Positions 11,349 to 23,276 of a stretch of 64,000 nucleotides of DNA are shown here, piece by piece. Position 1 is the stretch's first letter. The number at the start of each line of letters is the position of its first letter. This DNA is from Pseudopithomyces maydicus (Eukaryota; Ascomycota; Dothideomycetes; Pleosporales; Didymosphaeriaceae), in NCBI GenBank assembly GCA_026873275.1, contig JANTUC010000017.1:434001-498000 (forward strand), in the 5' to 3' direction. Both the position numbers and the translations under genes were made by a program. Under the pieces are notes generated by a model, which did not search any database, was not told where the DNA came from, and was given only the letters and a program-made list of their open reading frames with translations.

Positions 11349-14300
11349 CTTGATATATACTGTTATGTTCAGTTGGGCTACCAAGTCGTATGCTCTGAGA
11401 CAATATCAAACACGCAATAGTACTGATGTGTGGATGTGTTTTTCCAATGCAAGCCTTTGGTGTGCTGGTCGAGGGCCGCAGTTGGGACGAAACCCCAATG
11501 CGCACAACACTGACTACAGCTTCCTTTGGTCCAATAGGCGTGCAAAAATATATCTCCAGTAAGTAATATGATAGCAAAAATCAACTGTCGAAGTACAAAA
11601 GGCGGGTTGGTGGCACCAAAGCGATGGATAGATGTACTCGACCACGCAACGCGCGCGGGGTAGTCAACTCGAAGCACGGACTAAATCACGCTGTCAGGTG
11701 CTTTCGCGTCGATCTAACCCCAATTCTGTAGCCTGCATCGTGTCTCCAATATTGACCCATAACAAGTAGACTACCCATTGCATGTAACCACAGAAACATG
11801 TTTATTTTACCCAAGTACTTTCGAAAGTTCTCTTGGGGTTTGACTGAAAGTAGTCAATGCCTGTGTGTGTGTACCAAGTCCTTTTGCCACGTTCAATAGG
11901 CTACCATCATATCGAGTGCAACGAGTGGGCAAACCGGGACACACCTTGACGTTGCTCCAAAATAGGTTAGGGAAACTGAAAGTTTGCGTGGAGGCATACT
12001 GCTGATGGTCATAATATCTAAGAAGAACTTACAGACCGGTAAAGGCTGATCAGAGTTCTCTATGCATATTTGCCCGTGGGGGCACGCTCGTGTAAGCACA
12101 GGAAAAAGAAAGAGGAGAAACGACAACGGTGTAACTTGCCTCAACTGAATGTTCAGCTCGATGCCCAGGTGCTGCCCCTCCACGATACGAATCCGAATAC
12201 GTTGCTCTGTCATTCTCAGAACGCGAAAATTGTCGGACTCTCACACATATCGCCAGACCCATTCCTCTGCCTGAAGCCTTGTTGGCGAATGCATTACGCT
12301 ATTGGCCACGGCAAACAGTACACAAGTGTCGATCAGCTGAGTGGCTTTGACGGGTTACAGGAATCCGGGCGAAACGTGCAGAATGTGATGCAGGTTGCAC
12401 CACCGCGCGCCATCCACCTGCTATTGTGCAATGTTTGGAACTCATCTATCTTCGTAAAAAAAATCAGCTCGTTCAACTGCGGACACGACTATTGAATTAA
12501 TGACATCCCATTTGAGGCTCCAGTAGACTTGTTTTTGATCTTATGGTGGAAAAACTGAGGTTTTGACTGAAGATGCCGTCGTGGTGTGAAGAAAAAGGTA
12601 GACAGGGACAGGGGGTTAGCGCGCGCGGGTGTGACGGCCCGTACACATCAGCGGCATCATGGCAGCTAAAAACGGGATCCCCTGTACAGAGGCGCTTGTC
12701 TCGAACAAGCTGCAGGTAGGTGCTGCATGCAGATGCATGCTCACGCAATGCAGATGGCCCCCTACTGTGTAACTCCAGCATCGTCAGTTAGCCGTGACAG
12801 AGCGCGGAGAATGGTGTTCAAACTTGGAGGGGACGTCTCTGAAAGTAGAGATGTTTCTTGTCATGACTGTTTAATATAGCAGTCGAGCTCTCCTCCTAAC
12901 GTCGACTTTGGCGACATTACTAAATCCAGAACAAGGCTGTTCCTTTATATAACATAAAGTGCCAGCTCGAAAAACATCCAACGGCGCGAATAGATGTTCA
13001 CCGGCTAAAGACGACCACCCACGCAAATCGGGTCACTCCTCGGCAGACCAAAGTCCAACGGCAGCAGTCTTGCGCTCGGAAAGCGTGAACGGCAGGACCG
13101 GTCCGAGGGGGAACCTTGGAAGTTACCGGCTCACCTTCTGACCGATGGAGACAATCGGGAGGTGGCAACGAACATATCGTCTTCCGTCGACTTAGCATCC
13201 GGCCGGCTGAAGAAGCAAACTCCCTAACACATTGATCTATCCACGGGCGTTTACGCCCGTCATGGCAAAGGTTCGCTTGTGTTTCGGATCAGGTCAATCG
13301 ATCTGGCGGGCCTGAGCGAGCTCGACATCGGCAACTAGTGCGGTTGGTCTCGTCCTGCTAGGTGGCTTCGCATGTACGATGGGGAGGGCGTCTCCTGGCT
13401 TATGCTATCCCGGCCAATGGATCTTGAGGCATTCCCCCAGGCCTTCGCTGACCGTGGGCATCCGGTCCACCAGGGCGAAGGATGTGGATCGTATCAGTCT
13501 CCTGACCTTGTGCCGTTGCTCGTCGACGTGAGGCAGGCCCGCTCGCACGCACCACAGGGCAGACGGTTGGCTTTCTGGGGCGATTGGCCTCGATCGATGC
13601 ACTGTCTCAAAACAGACTCTTATCGAGACGAAGCCCTACATACAGCGCCCGCGAGTTGCATATTTTGTGGCACCAGTCACTCCCTGCTCTTGTGACTTGT
13701 CACATCCTACGTAGGTGTGTGCACAAAACGCCGTGGACGTGTCTGTGCTATGCGTCTTGCGCAGCCATGCACATTGCACAGTTAGTTTAACGACCCAGGT
13801 GCCATGTTAGCCTCGTGCTTCCAGCGTGACGATCTCTTTCTGCGGCTGGTCCCTGTGGAGAAGGCTGTTTTTCGGCGCCAGAGCTGCTGCCCTGACTTCA
13901 AGATGAGGTCGATCCGTCCGACGGTCCATCTGTTGTGTGCTCACAGGATGCACTGCTGCATTTTTAGCGTATTCCGCCTCTCATCGGCACATAACTCGTT
14001 TGAAGTTGCATCGCCGGGCCAAAGAGGAAAAACGGGCCCCACCCCATGCAGGCGCGTAGATCCCGACGCTGTGGTTTTCACGCTTTTTGCGCCTAACCAT
14101 CCGCTGCAATTGGCTGCCTGATCCGCAGCACATTTGGTATCACACCTAGTCGGCTCTGGAGTCAGCCTTTTCGGCTTTCCCGCACGCACAACGGCTCCAG
14201 CTATCTTGGATCAACGGCTTTATCCATCAATGATAGCTACTTTCCCCATCCATCCCGCGCTTACCCCGTGCTGCTGGATCAAATCGAAAGGTCCGCCATG

Positions 14301-14488
14301 TTGCCATTGGAAGAACGAGCCAATGCGGGCCGGCCAGCGAGGCGACAGCCGCAGCGTCGACGCTTGTCGCAGGGTGTTTCGCGGGTGGGAACGTGAGGGG
14401 CATGTAGCTTTTGCTAATTTCGTCTCGGACTTGCTACGTGTATGCGCGAGGCATATTGATGGGCCTGTCGCGCGGGCGTGCAGCCCTG
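11349..14488. other. 3.1-kb gene-free stretch
   Basis: No open frame here shows a domain, a plausible splice structure or sustained coding character. I see no tRNA or rRNA. It may contain untranslated leader sequence of the flanking genes. Confidence 0.45.
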
Positions 14489-14494
14489 TATAAA
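14489..14494 (+). promoter_or_regulatory. TATA box upstream of small disordered protein gene
   Basis: TATAAA lies 107 nt upstream of the chosen ATG at 14601. A CT-rich, CAACA/TCAACTTCC-type leader precedes the start codon, as is common for well-expressed filamentous fungal genes. Confidence 0.45.
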
Positions 14495-14600
14495 GACGGC
14501 CTTGTGCTACGTGAAGGCGCCCATTTCTGTTCAATCTGCCACTCTCCCACTGAATCACATCGTACGCGGTCAACACACATACTCACCTACTTCAACTTCC

Positions 14601-15299
14601 ATGAGGAGCCGTCTTCGCGCGTCTGACTTCAGTCACTCGAGGTCTTTCTCTGCTCCCACCATCCCCAGCCTCAGACTCACTCCACCCACCCCACACGCAT
14701 CGTTCCACGAGAAAGACTACGACTCGGACGACTCGATTCCGTCTTCTGCAGCCGCTATGCCTCGTCCAAATCGATACCGCCGCTCCAACACGCGCACGAC
14801 CAGCCATCCCTATGCCTCGGGTAGCCAGTCATCGTCATCATCGCCAACCTTTCCCTCCGACCAACACCAACAAGTGAATCCTGGCTTCTTCAGCGGAATG
14901 TACACAGACAAGAAGATAGCGGCCTTCAACATCACCATGACGCCGGACGGCTTCATCAACATTCAGGGGCAGCTACTCCCGAGCCAGTTCCCATCGCAAA
15001 CCGTCCAGGAACGCCGTTCACTGTCTCAACCTTCCTCGCCGCACTTTTTCCAAGACCCCATCGACCCTTCCATCGCTGCTCTTGGTTTGCAGAATCCGCC
15101 CACCACAACCGCAGGCGGCGTAGTCGAAACACTTCCGAAGAACATCCCAGCACAGCATGAACGCATAGTACCATTGGCGAACCAACATATCGGCCAGATG
15201 GAAAACGTATTCATCAACCCGTACTCGAAGCACCAGCAGAGCTTTCCCATGTGGCCGGTCGAGCAAATCCAGGTGCACCCCTGCACCACCAAAGTCTAA
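14601..15299 (+). CDS. Small disordered protein, function unknown
   Basis: A single exon of 232 aa. The frame is open further upstream to 14478, but the ATG at 14601 is preferred. It follows a TATA box and a typical leader, and the protein becomes compositionally coherent from there. The first 120 residues are Ser/Pro/Arg-rich and likely disordered. A short ordered-looking segment follows (MYTDKKIAAFNITMTPDGFI), then a Pro/Gln-rich tail. No signal peptide or membrane segment is seen. I do not recognise a family. The ordered segment is the part to use in a similarity search. The gene is isolated, with more than 3 kb of empty sequence upstream. Confidence 0.6.
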   Translation: MRSRLRASDFSHSRSFSAPTIPSLRLTPPTPHASFHEKDYDSDDSIPSSAAAMPRPNRYRRSNTRTTSHPYASGSQSSSSSPTFPSDQHQQVNPGFFSGMYTDKKIAAFNITMTPDGFINIQGQLLPSQFPSQTVQERRSLSQPSSPHFFQDPIDPSIAALGLQNPPTTTAGGVVETLPKNIPAQHERIVPLANQHIGQMENVFINPYSKHQQSFPMWPVEQIQVHPCTTKV

Positions 15300-15859
15300 G
15301 GAGGTGTCCAAGAGAGCAGCGGTATTCTTTCCTTGTTTCCTAACGTCATATCATGGGTTGGTAATTTCTCGGTTTTCGAAGGTATAGCCCGGCACTGATG
15401 AGGCGCCGCGAGCACAGTCCTTTCAGCGTGGGCTAAGTTTGTGATTTGCATTTGGGGAAGCCTGTCTTTAATTTAGGTTTCGGACCTACCTTGCATTTGA
15501 TGGCAGCCTGTCTTTCACTCTCGCTGTAGAGCGAGTATAGTTTAATCGGTCACTCATTGGTTAAAAAAACATGATTGGTCTAGTCATATAGTGGTATTAT
15601 AACGCATACTCTGGATTGTTCCATATTCATTTATCGTAAAATTTCTATTGAACTATTCTGCTCGCTGTTGGGAGCGCAGATGTTCCTTTTCTAACAGTCG
15701 GCGTGCTCGGTCACAGAACCACCCAGATCACCCTATACGTCTACAGTCTTCATCTACAGTGATATGATCCAGATCTTGCTCTATCGCCGCCCAATTGCCA
15801 ACTCTTCCATGCTAAAGACGGTTGTGGTATCTTGAATCCACCCCGTCAAGCGAAGCCCC
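15300..15859. other. Intergenic between convergent genes
   Basis: Convergent 3' flanks of the small disordered protein and the 2EXR protein. It is AT-rich between 15540 and 15650. No gene seen. Confidence 0.5.
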
Positions 15860-16837
15860 CTACATTCCCAAATGGCCAAACTCCAAGGTACCCCTGCCCC
15901 CCGTCATCCCATTGTAGAATGTCAAGAATCTACCCCCATTAGGTCCACACCTCACCAAACTGACCGTGTGCGGGCTCACTAATCCGAAGTAAACGAACGC
16001 GCTGGAGAGTACATCCTTCATAGCGCACACTACCACCTTCTTCGTCCGCATGCTATCGAGCACATGATACAAGTCCTTCTTTTCCGGCTTGTAAAACCAG
16101 AGGCGCTGCGTCACGCGGCGCTTGTTCTTCTCCTTGAACGAGGAGCAGACTTTGCGGTACGGTCCACACGGGTTCCCTTTGCTATCCTTGGCCTGATAGA
16201 AATGGCAGATTGCGCCCACGATCTGGTAGAAGAAGTTTACGTTATCGTACCAGGCCAGGTTGTCAGTTCCGAGAACCCGAATTTCGAGTTCCTTGAGAGG
16301 AAGCTGGATCAAGGTGAACGGATTGTCGCGGCCCTGTGCTTGTAGTTGCCAAGGGGTCACGAGGACGCATATACAGCGGAGGTGCATCTGGAGTGGGCCC
16401 AGAGCTGAGAGGCTCTTGCTCAGAGACAGCCGCTTGCCCACTGCTGAGATGTGGAAGTCGAGGGTGCTGAAGGCAATCTTGTAGGCTTCTCCGTGGATCT
16501 GTCGGCACGTCAGCAAAAGGGCGAGCTGTATTCGGTGCGAAACGGAAACCATGATATCCTTGTAGTCGTTTTGGAAACAATATTTGTAGATGATGCAGCG
16601 GATTTCAGCAGGGATATCCAGCAGGCGCGAAGAAGGTTGCGGGAGAACTGGGGTTGTGAAGAGGCCCGCATTGTGCACTTCTTGGAGGATTCGGCGAATT
16701 GATGGGTCGAATAGATCGTGCTCATTGAGGAAGCAGTCCAGTCGACGGGCGGCTGACCGAATCGTACGATTGCGCGCACCGATTGAGCGGAGAGTATCCA
16801 TGGCGGAACGGGTGTGTCGATTGCCAGTCGTAGACAT
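15860..16837 (-). CDS. 2EXR/F-box-like domain protein
   Basis: A single exon of 325 aa. The diagnostic part is at about residues 68-125: RLLDIPAEIRCIIYKYC, then LLLTCRQIHGEAYKIAF. This is the fungal pattern seen in 2EXR (DUF7730-like) proteins, where an F-box-like helix pair precedes a TCRQI-type motif. The N terminus is basic and helical. The C-terminal 200 residues have no recognised domain. Such genes are amplified in Dothideomycetes. Some relatives are proposed to act in ubiquitin ligase complexes, but no partner is visible here. The ATG at 16837 is in good context and the next upstream codons lack coding character. Confidence 0.75.
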   Translation of the reverse strand: MSTTGNRHTRSAMDTLRSIGARNRTIRSAARRLDCFLNEHDLFDPSIRRILQEVHNAGLFTTPVLPQPSSRLLDIPAEIRCIIYKYCFQNDYKDIMVSVSHRIQLALLLTCRQIHGEAYKIAFSTLDFHISAVGKRLSLSKSLSALGPLQMHLRCICVLVTPWQLQAQGRDNPFTLIQLPLKELEIRVLGTDNLAWYDNVNFFYQIVGAICHFYQAKDSKGNPCGPYRKVCSSFKEKNKRRVTQRLWFYKPEKKDLYHVLDSMRTKKVVVCAMKDVLSSAFVYFGLVSPHTVSLVRCGPNGGRFLTFYNGMTGGRGTLEFGHLGM

Positions 16838-17776
16838 GTCGCAAGCGATATTCTGCGTGTGGTGGTGGGGTGGAAATTGAGTGTACTTCTGACACGGAGG
16901 GATATTTATAAGAACACACGGTCGCCCTGGTGGCCTTGTCTTACTTTTTCAACCATGGTGGTGAAAGTTGAACCCTTCAAGGGCGAACAGTAGGTTGAAA
17001 GCAAGAAGCAGATCAGCGGACCCATACTGTATGAACATTGAGCATTGCAGCATTGTTTGCACGTACAGGCATAGGTAATATAGTAGTGTATCAAGGTACA
17101 ACCTTCTGTCATGGAAAATAGTTATGGCCTCAGACCTGAGTACTCAGGCCTTGCTACTCAGGCACAAGATACACCTATATGGATTAGCCGTCTTATGAAC
17201 TTTGAATGGTGAAATGATGGGATTGAACGATGCGGATCATTATTTCTTGACCGATCGTACTGAATGTAGCACACCCAATTGCTATTTTATCTCGTTTACC
17301 TGCATTTATGAAGCCCTTCGCTTAAACGGTAGTAACTCAACCTTGTTCAAAATAGGTAGGGTATAGCTCTGGGGCAAGCCAACCTTGTGTCCGTGAAACA
17401 CAATCTAATGCCGTGCCATGTAACCTCGCCATGTCATTTAGCCACGTAGGAATATCGACGAATATAGGTCGAAAAGGAACTGTTTGATTTACACCCCACT
17501 TTCGACCAATAAAGACGATGCACATGTTGCTGCTTCTTCGATTCAATTTCATAATTTCGTGGTTGCTAAATCTCTAGACTGCTTAGTTGGATTTTCCTAC
17601 AAGCATGAATAGAGAGTTGATGCTTTTGCCCATAAATGAGATGGTATCTTAACCCGCCTCTCAACGCCGATAGTAAAAAACCCAGTTCAATTGTTGCAAG
17701 ACAGGTCACCAACTGCGATGACTCTAACGTTATCGACGACAACAGTCGCACCAGCGATACACTAGGGCTCGTATGC
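16838..17776. other. Intergenic, about 0.9 kb
   Basis: Upstream flank of the 2EXR gene and 3' flank of TAF6. Only chance open frames are seen. Confidence 0.5.
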
Positions 17777-19241
17777 TTAAGCAATGGTAAGATCGGCCTC
17801 CAGTATAACTTGTGCCACAGCGGTTCGCCCACTCTTTATGATATGGTCTGTCACAGTCTCACCGATCTTGTCAGCCAACCTCTCTCTCTGACCCTCGATA
17901 TTTGCCACCCCATTGGCTCTCATGGCACCTCTGCTCTGCTCCATATCGTCCAGACACTTGAGGATGGTGGCCAGGACATGCTGCGCTTCACCCCTCCTGG
18001 CATCATCTGCAAGGGCCTCCTTCAGCACTTCGTCGTATAACTTGAGATTCGGCAATATTCCTATTCTTACGCCGTCGGGTCCAAGAATTCTACGCAGTGC
18101 CTGGAGTGCACCATAGTGGGTACCCAGCGGTTTGTTGGGATCCAAGAAAGCCTTGAGACATGAGCGAGCGATACGCGTTTTCAGACCTTGGTTGGAAGAT
18201 GAGTATGTCCGGCAAATTCGTGTAAGGAGCGAGGCTGCGAACTTGCGGACGCCAAAATGTTCAGGACTGTGGTGACCATGTCCATTTATGCCGTTACCAA
18301 GAGTCTCCGACGAGGCATTTGATGGTGGCTGGTGTGAGGCCGGCCCTAGGTGCTTGCCGACACAACAGGTGAGTATTGACGGGACCATGTAAGGGATATA
18401 AGGATCGAGGTAAATGGTAGGGTTCGTAAGTAGCGCATCGGTGGCCCTCAGCATGGAGTTCAATACAAAGAGGTTCTTCATGCTATGCGTCACCTTCTCG
18501 GCAATGAATGTGATGAGATAGGTGGTCAGCTGATGGATACCGGGGTCGGTCATTATAGAGGCCAGGGCGGCATTCTGCCACTCCAGGTTGGTCTCATCGA
18601 GCAGTGCACTAGAGAGCTTGGCAAATAGCTCCTGCGATTCCTTGGACAGGACATGTTTCACAAGCGGTTTGACTGAGGTCTCCAGCCCGTTGGCGGCGGC
18701 GAGGTGGGGGTTCGCGTTCGGGCCCTTGGGTAATAGGTCGGCCTGGTTACTTGCCGTGGGATTCTGGGGAATAGACGGCTGCACGCCTTCGACGGCAAGC
18801 CAATGTGCTACAACAAGATCAGCACATTGCCAAATCGAGGAAACGGACACGGGAACGCAGCATACCGGTAAAGGTAATCTCACGCGGCACCTTGGGCAGC
18901 GGAGCGTTGATCAGCTTTTCGAAATCCACCTCCTCGTCCTCGACATAGTACAGCGGCTGTCCCGGCCCGAGAGAGGCTTCGCCGAAGCGCAACGGACGGG
19001 TTGACTCGTAGCCGTACAGTGGCTCCACGTTCAGAACCTTAAGGGCGTGGGAGATGTCGTGTGTGCTGAGCGTGGTCCGCTTTCCGTGTCGCATGAACTT
19101 TAGGGCCTCTTCCAAGACCTGGGCCAGGCGGTAGTCGACATCGCGAGCCAGTTCTTCGACGACATTGTCGGCAAGCGAGGCGATGCCGACCGATTCGGCG
19201 ACGTCCCGCACGTTGTCTGGGTTCCAAACGGACGACGACAT
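17777..19241 (-). CDS. TAF6: TFIID/SAGA subunit TAF6
   Basis: Two exons, 19241-18866 and 18807-17777, give 468 aa. The 58-nt intron has donor GTATGC and acceptor TTGTAG, both in phase 1. TAF6 pairs with TAF9 through a histone fold and belongs to TFIID; in many fungi it is shared with SAGA. Residues 1-70 show the H4-like histone fold (NVRDVAESVGIASLADNVVE, then THDISHALKVLNVEPLYGY). Exon 2 begins with the conserved HWLAVEGVQPSIPQNP. The rest is the TAF6 C-terminal HEAT-repeat domain, including LTTYLITFIAEKVTHSMKN and the YMVPSILTCCVGKHLG segment. Length is normal for fungi and no catalytic residues are expected. Confidence 0.95.
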
Positions 19242-20585
19242 TGATGCAGGTTTGTGCGGGGGGCGGTGAGTTGTATTTAGCTAGACGGCGAGGGCCGAAG
19301 TGGGTAGAGGCCGAGGGGGCGTGGCGTGGGGAATCAAATGGGAGCGCTGGGGGCACCGGAGCGTGGGCGGCGGCGTGACAAGCTCGAGTGATGCAGGTGT
19401 GGGTTGGTTGCAATGCGACGAGCGGCCCTAGGAGCAAATGATGGGCATTCCGGGAGGGTGCAGGCAATTACGCGGCAGTCTTCAGCTTGTTGGGCAGCCG
19501 TCGGGAAGCAGACCAGCGGGAGGGAGGTACTGTGGTGCGACTGCTCGTCTGGTGGGACGCGCCTTCCTGAGGAGTTGCGGGAGCCGACAGAGGCAGTCGC
19601 GATGCGGCTCTGGTCGCGTTGCCCTCGGCCTTGGCACTGGCACGCGCCGTAGCCTCTCACCTGGGCACCCACTTCTACAGTGCAGCACTGGAGTGCTCTC
19701 ACTCACTCACTCACTCACTTACTCACGCTCGTGGTTGCTAACCCCCTCACTGCATGCTGCCACCTCATTGACCGTTCTCCACTGCAGAAGTGCCTGATAC
19801 GACCCGAACTAAGTTCTGTGATTGCAAGCTCTTCCACCTCGCATCAGAGCCCGTAGTTATTGGGTACGACCGTGGTGCCATAGCGCTGGTTTGCTGTTAA
19901 TTGACAGCCCACGCAAACACCTACCAGCTATTATGCGCAGGCATACTTGCGCTGGCGCGGTAGCTCTTGGGGGGACCCCCGTGGCTGCTTCGGCTATCAG
20001 CCATACATTCTACCCAACTTCTAGAACAGCCAGCCCTGGCGTCTATCCCGGCCCGCCCAAGGGCTGTGGCTGGGACCAGCACAGCAATTGAAGCCTTGTG
20101 TTACATCGCAATTCATTCAGTTCACCGGTACACCATTGCCGTCTTCCCCGCCGAGTGACACAATCTCAACGACAGAGTCCGGATTCTCCTGCTATCACGT
20201 TGTTGTATAGCGCGCCCGCGGATCCATCCGTATACAGCACCTGCTTGGCTCCGCTAGATACGTACCGCTGACCCGCATCATCAACATGGCTCATTCCAGG
20301 TGCTTTTGTATCGTGACCGCTCGCTGCAATGCTTTTCGCCTTCCGCCCGGGCCGTTGCGACCCTGATTGTCTCTTTGAGAGGCTCGTACCATTTGCCAGC
20401 AAGGCGGGACTCCCTGTCTATCTTGCCGCAGGCTCGCAGCCGCAGACTATTTAAAGCTAAGCAAGTGATTCTGTCTTCGAAGCATCGCTTCTCTCTCCAC
20501 TCAGCTCCAAGAAGTTAATCAAGTTTTCTTGATCTCTTTACGTACAGTCCTCATCGACATCAAACTTCACCCCACCAGTCACGAT
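19242..20585. other. Intergenic, 1.3 kb, with a CTCA microsatellite
   Basis: Upstream region of TAF6 on the left and leader of the candidate gene at 20586 on the right. It contains the CTCA microsatellite at about 19697-19725. A TATTTAAAG element sits near 20447-20456. Open frames here lack domain signals. Confidence 0.5.
19697..19725. repeat. (CTCA)n microsatellite
   Basis: About seven tandem CTCA units, with one interrupted unit near the end. Confidence 0.8.
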
Positions 20586-21362
20586 ATGGCTATCATGAAA
20601 GCGGTTCTTGGTTGCTCCATTGGTTTCCAGTGGGGCCCCCATGCCGATGTGCCTTCACTCGATGTCTGCAACCTTATCGCCCTTCGTGAGAAGTCCAGAG
20701 ACGATCCGCCCTCCCCGCCTCCCCAACCACCACCAAGCCCCGCAAGTTGGAGTCGTCTTTCTGAACTCGACCATGTCTCCATGGTTTTGGTAAGCCCTTG
20801 TACTACATTGGTTTTGTCAGCGACTAACTCGGCCAAGAAGACCGAGATGATCCAGTGACAGCAGCGAAAGACGCTAGGGCCCATTCCTTGCCAGCTCATC
20901 GGACATGTTCTTGTCTCTTGTTTCTTTCTTTTCCAGTGTATTACTAGTGCTATATCTTTTTTCGTTGGAGGTTCGGCCATAGACTTGCTCGGTACTGGAC
21001 GCATCTTGGTCATTCTGGTCATCTTGTATCCTTGTTACACAGGATCTCGGGATCATGTGCATGCAAGGCAACGTAGACTCTTTGTAGGCATACTTTCGGA
21101 AATTAACGTTGCATTCTTAAGTCTTCCCCGGATCCTCTCTGTGTTACCCCACAAACTCCCTGACTCGAGTTGCTATCCGGTCACGCTTGTGGGGTGTCGT
21201 GTTCCATGGCTCTTTTTCTGGACATCAGCTGTTTTTTGTGGGAATGCCATAGGGCGAGTCAAGGACATGTTGTACAAGCTGTGGTGCGACCATCTTCAAC
21301 CACCCCACCTGATCATCTATCCGGCAATAATTTGCGCTGTTATCAGATGGGAACGGTGGTAG
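20586..21362 (+). CDS. Candidate small membrane protein (spliced, uncertain)
   Basis: A possible two-exon gene, 20586-20789 and 20937-21362, would encode 209 aa. The donor is GTAAGC and the acceptor follows a pyrimidine run ending TTTTCCAG; both are in phase 0. A TATTTAAAG element lies about 130 nt upstream and the leader is CT/CA-rich. The protein has a Pro-rich stretch at about residues 40-55, then hydrophobic segments around residues 70-100 (GRILVILVILYPCY) and 145-165. If the nearer acceptor near 20835 after CTAAC is used, the product would be only about 73 aa. No family was recognised, and the whole call rests on splice signals and an open frame. Confidence 0.3.
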
Positions 21363-21635
21363 TGTTTACCGAACATTGGAAGACCTCCACCCAGGTCTGG
21401 TTAACACTTGTCGGTAGGGTATTCTCCACGTCGTAAATTAGGACACAGAGAAAGACTAGTATTTTGTTTGCACGGTTACCTGTAGATTTTGAAAGAAAAT
21501 CACATGTGAAAAGGCTAATGCTGACGCCGAAAACATTACGCGCAATACGCTTCTTTCCACGTGTCAAGACGTTTGCAAGCAGCATGCTTCATTTCATCGT
21601 TGATATCTATCGTCATTCACCCAACGTCAGAGCTA

Positions 21636-23276
21636 TTAGTTTACATCCGGCAACCGCACAGCGATGTCGCCTGATTGTGTGATGTACCGCACCCATGGCA
21701 GCGACGGGTATTGAAGCTGTGGCTCGTTAGCGGATCATTGGAAATTCGTAAAGCGTGGAATGGCTCACCTTTGGTTCGATGATCTTCAAGTACCGCACTT
21801 GAATCCCACTGGTGGTGAAATAAGGAATCTCGAACTTCACACTGATGGGCCTCTTGCCCTTGCCTCCGCCAACGCCACCCATACTGCCACCAAAGCCGCC
21901 CATCATACCACCGCCTTTCTCATCGTCACCTCTCACAGAAGGTAGACCGAGTTCAGCGCGCATGAGAAACTCCTTGCCACCACCGAACTGTTTAATCTTC
22001 CAGACTATGGAGGAAGTCTCCGGTGCGTAGTGTACGGTACCGATATTTGTGCGGAAGCGAGGCGTGTCAGCATCTTCAGGAACGGGGATACTGATCTGGA
22101 CATTGTTGGCCGTGCTGCGTCGCTTAAACTGTGCCTTTGCCTATTTCTATGATTAGTAACGCTGTGAGACCATCACCGCGATTGTGCCTACCTTCAACAT
22201 GTACTCTATTCTGCTGCCAGAGTGGCTCTCCACTATGCACTCGACCCAGATCAACGGCTTAACCTGCGTGTTCAGACGGTAGCTCATGAGCTCGAATTCA
22301 CCATCGGGCGGAATGAAGCTGATTGTCCGATCGTTCTCGAATCGCGATAACCGCACGCACTGGTGGAACTTTACGTCTTCCATTTCCACAGCCTTTCCTC
22401 TTGTTGCTCGCCCTGTAGTCTCGAACATGGCCTTGTCGTTCAGACCTAACCGCAGCTCAGGCATACCGGATAGATAGCACTTCATTTTAATGGCGCCCAA
22501 GATCTCCGATCGTAACACGTTGCCGTTGGCAGAGACAAGGAGATTAAGCGATTCAACAACGTCGAGGAAGACTTCGTTTTTTCGGTAGCGGATACCTTCG
22601 CTTCGCCAGCTGACAGCGTTTGTGACTGCGATGGGTGGCCGTGCCTGTGCTTGAACATCGAGCTTGTGTGACTCCTGAGTAATGTACCTAGATAAGAGTA
22701 AATCAGTGTCCACCCCTAGTATGTGAGGGGGAGGAAGGCGCACTCCTGTAATATCTTGCTTTCCGTGGTCTGCGGGTGACCAAAGTCCATCATCTCGTCG
22801 AGCAGCTCATAGATAATGACGAAGTTATCCCTGATACTCTCCTCCTCCAGCTCTTTAAAGTATTCTGTGAAGACCTCGACGATCTTGTGCAGGAAAAGGA
22901 GGAGCTCGGCAGCATTGGTGTTTCGTTTCGTGAGGGCGAGGAGATAGAGGTTGTTGTGTCTTATGTACAGATACTATATATTGAAGCTCAAGTCAGCTAT
23001 GTCCGTTCGAGGGGGTGCGGAGGGCGGTCGCGTATTATGGAGCTGGAGGGGTCCGTACGTTGATGCCTTCGTTGGAGAAGCACGGCGGGACCGCGGAGCT
23101 CTCTTCTTCAGCTTCGCTCAGCAGAATGGGAAACTTCTCTACGGCGGACATGGGAATATCTCCTCTGTAGTTGCGCGCCAGAAGGGTCTATTACCATGTT
23201 AGACTACAGCAACGTACGCAGTACCCCACAAGCTCACCTTGCCCTTCAGGTCGAGGAAGAACACCGCCGACGCCAT
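21636..23276 (-). CDS. APM1: AP-1 complex mu subunit
   Basis: Six exons (23276-23238, 23187-23059, 22973-22744, 22687-22192, 22140-21769, 21716-21636) join in phase to 448 aa. This is the medium chain of the AP-1 clathrin adaptor, which sorts cargo at the trans-Golgi and endosomes. The N-terminal longin domain opens with MASAVFFLDLKGK and includes NYRGDIPMSAVEKFP. The mu-homology domain starts near YITQESHKLDVQ and carries PPIAVTNAVSWRSEG and LSGMPELRLGLNDK. The end is WVRYITQSGDIAVRLPDVN. AP-1 rather than AP-2 is inferred from these motifs. A Gly/Met-rich insert (GGGMMGGFGGSMGG) sits in a loop of the C-terminal domain. The first exon is only 39 nt. Confidence 0.95.
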
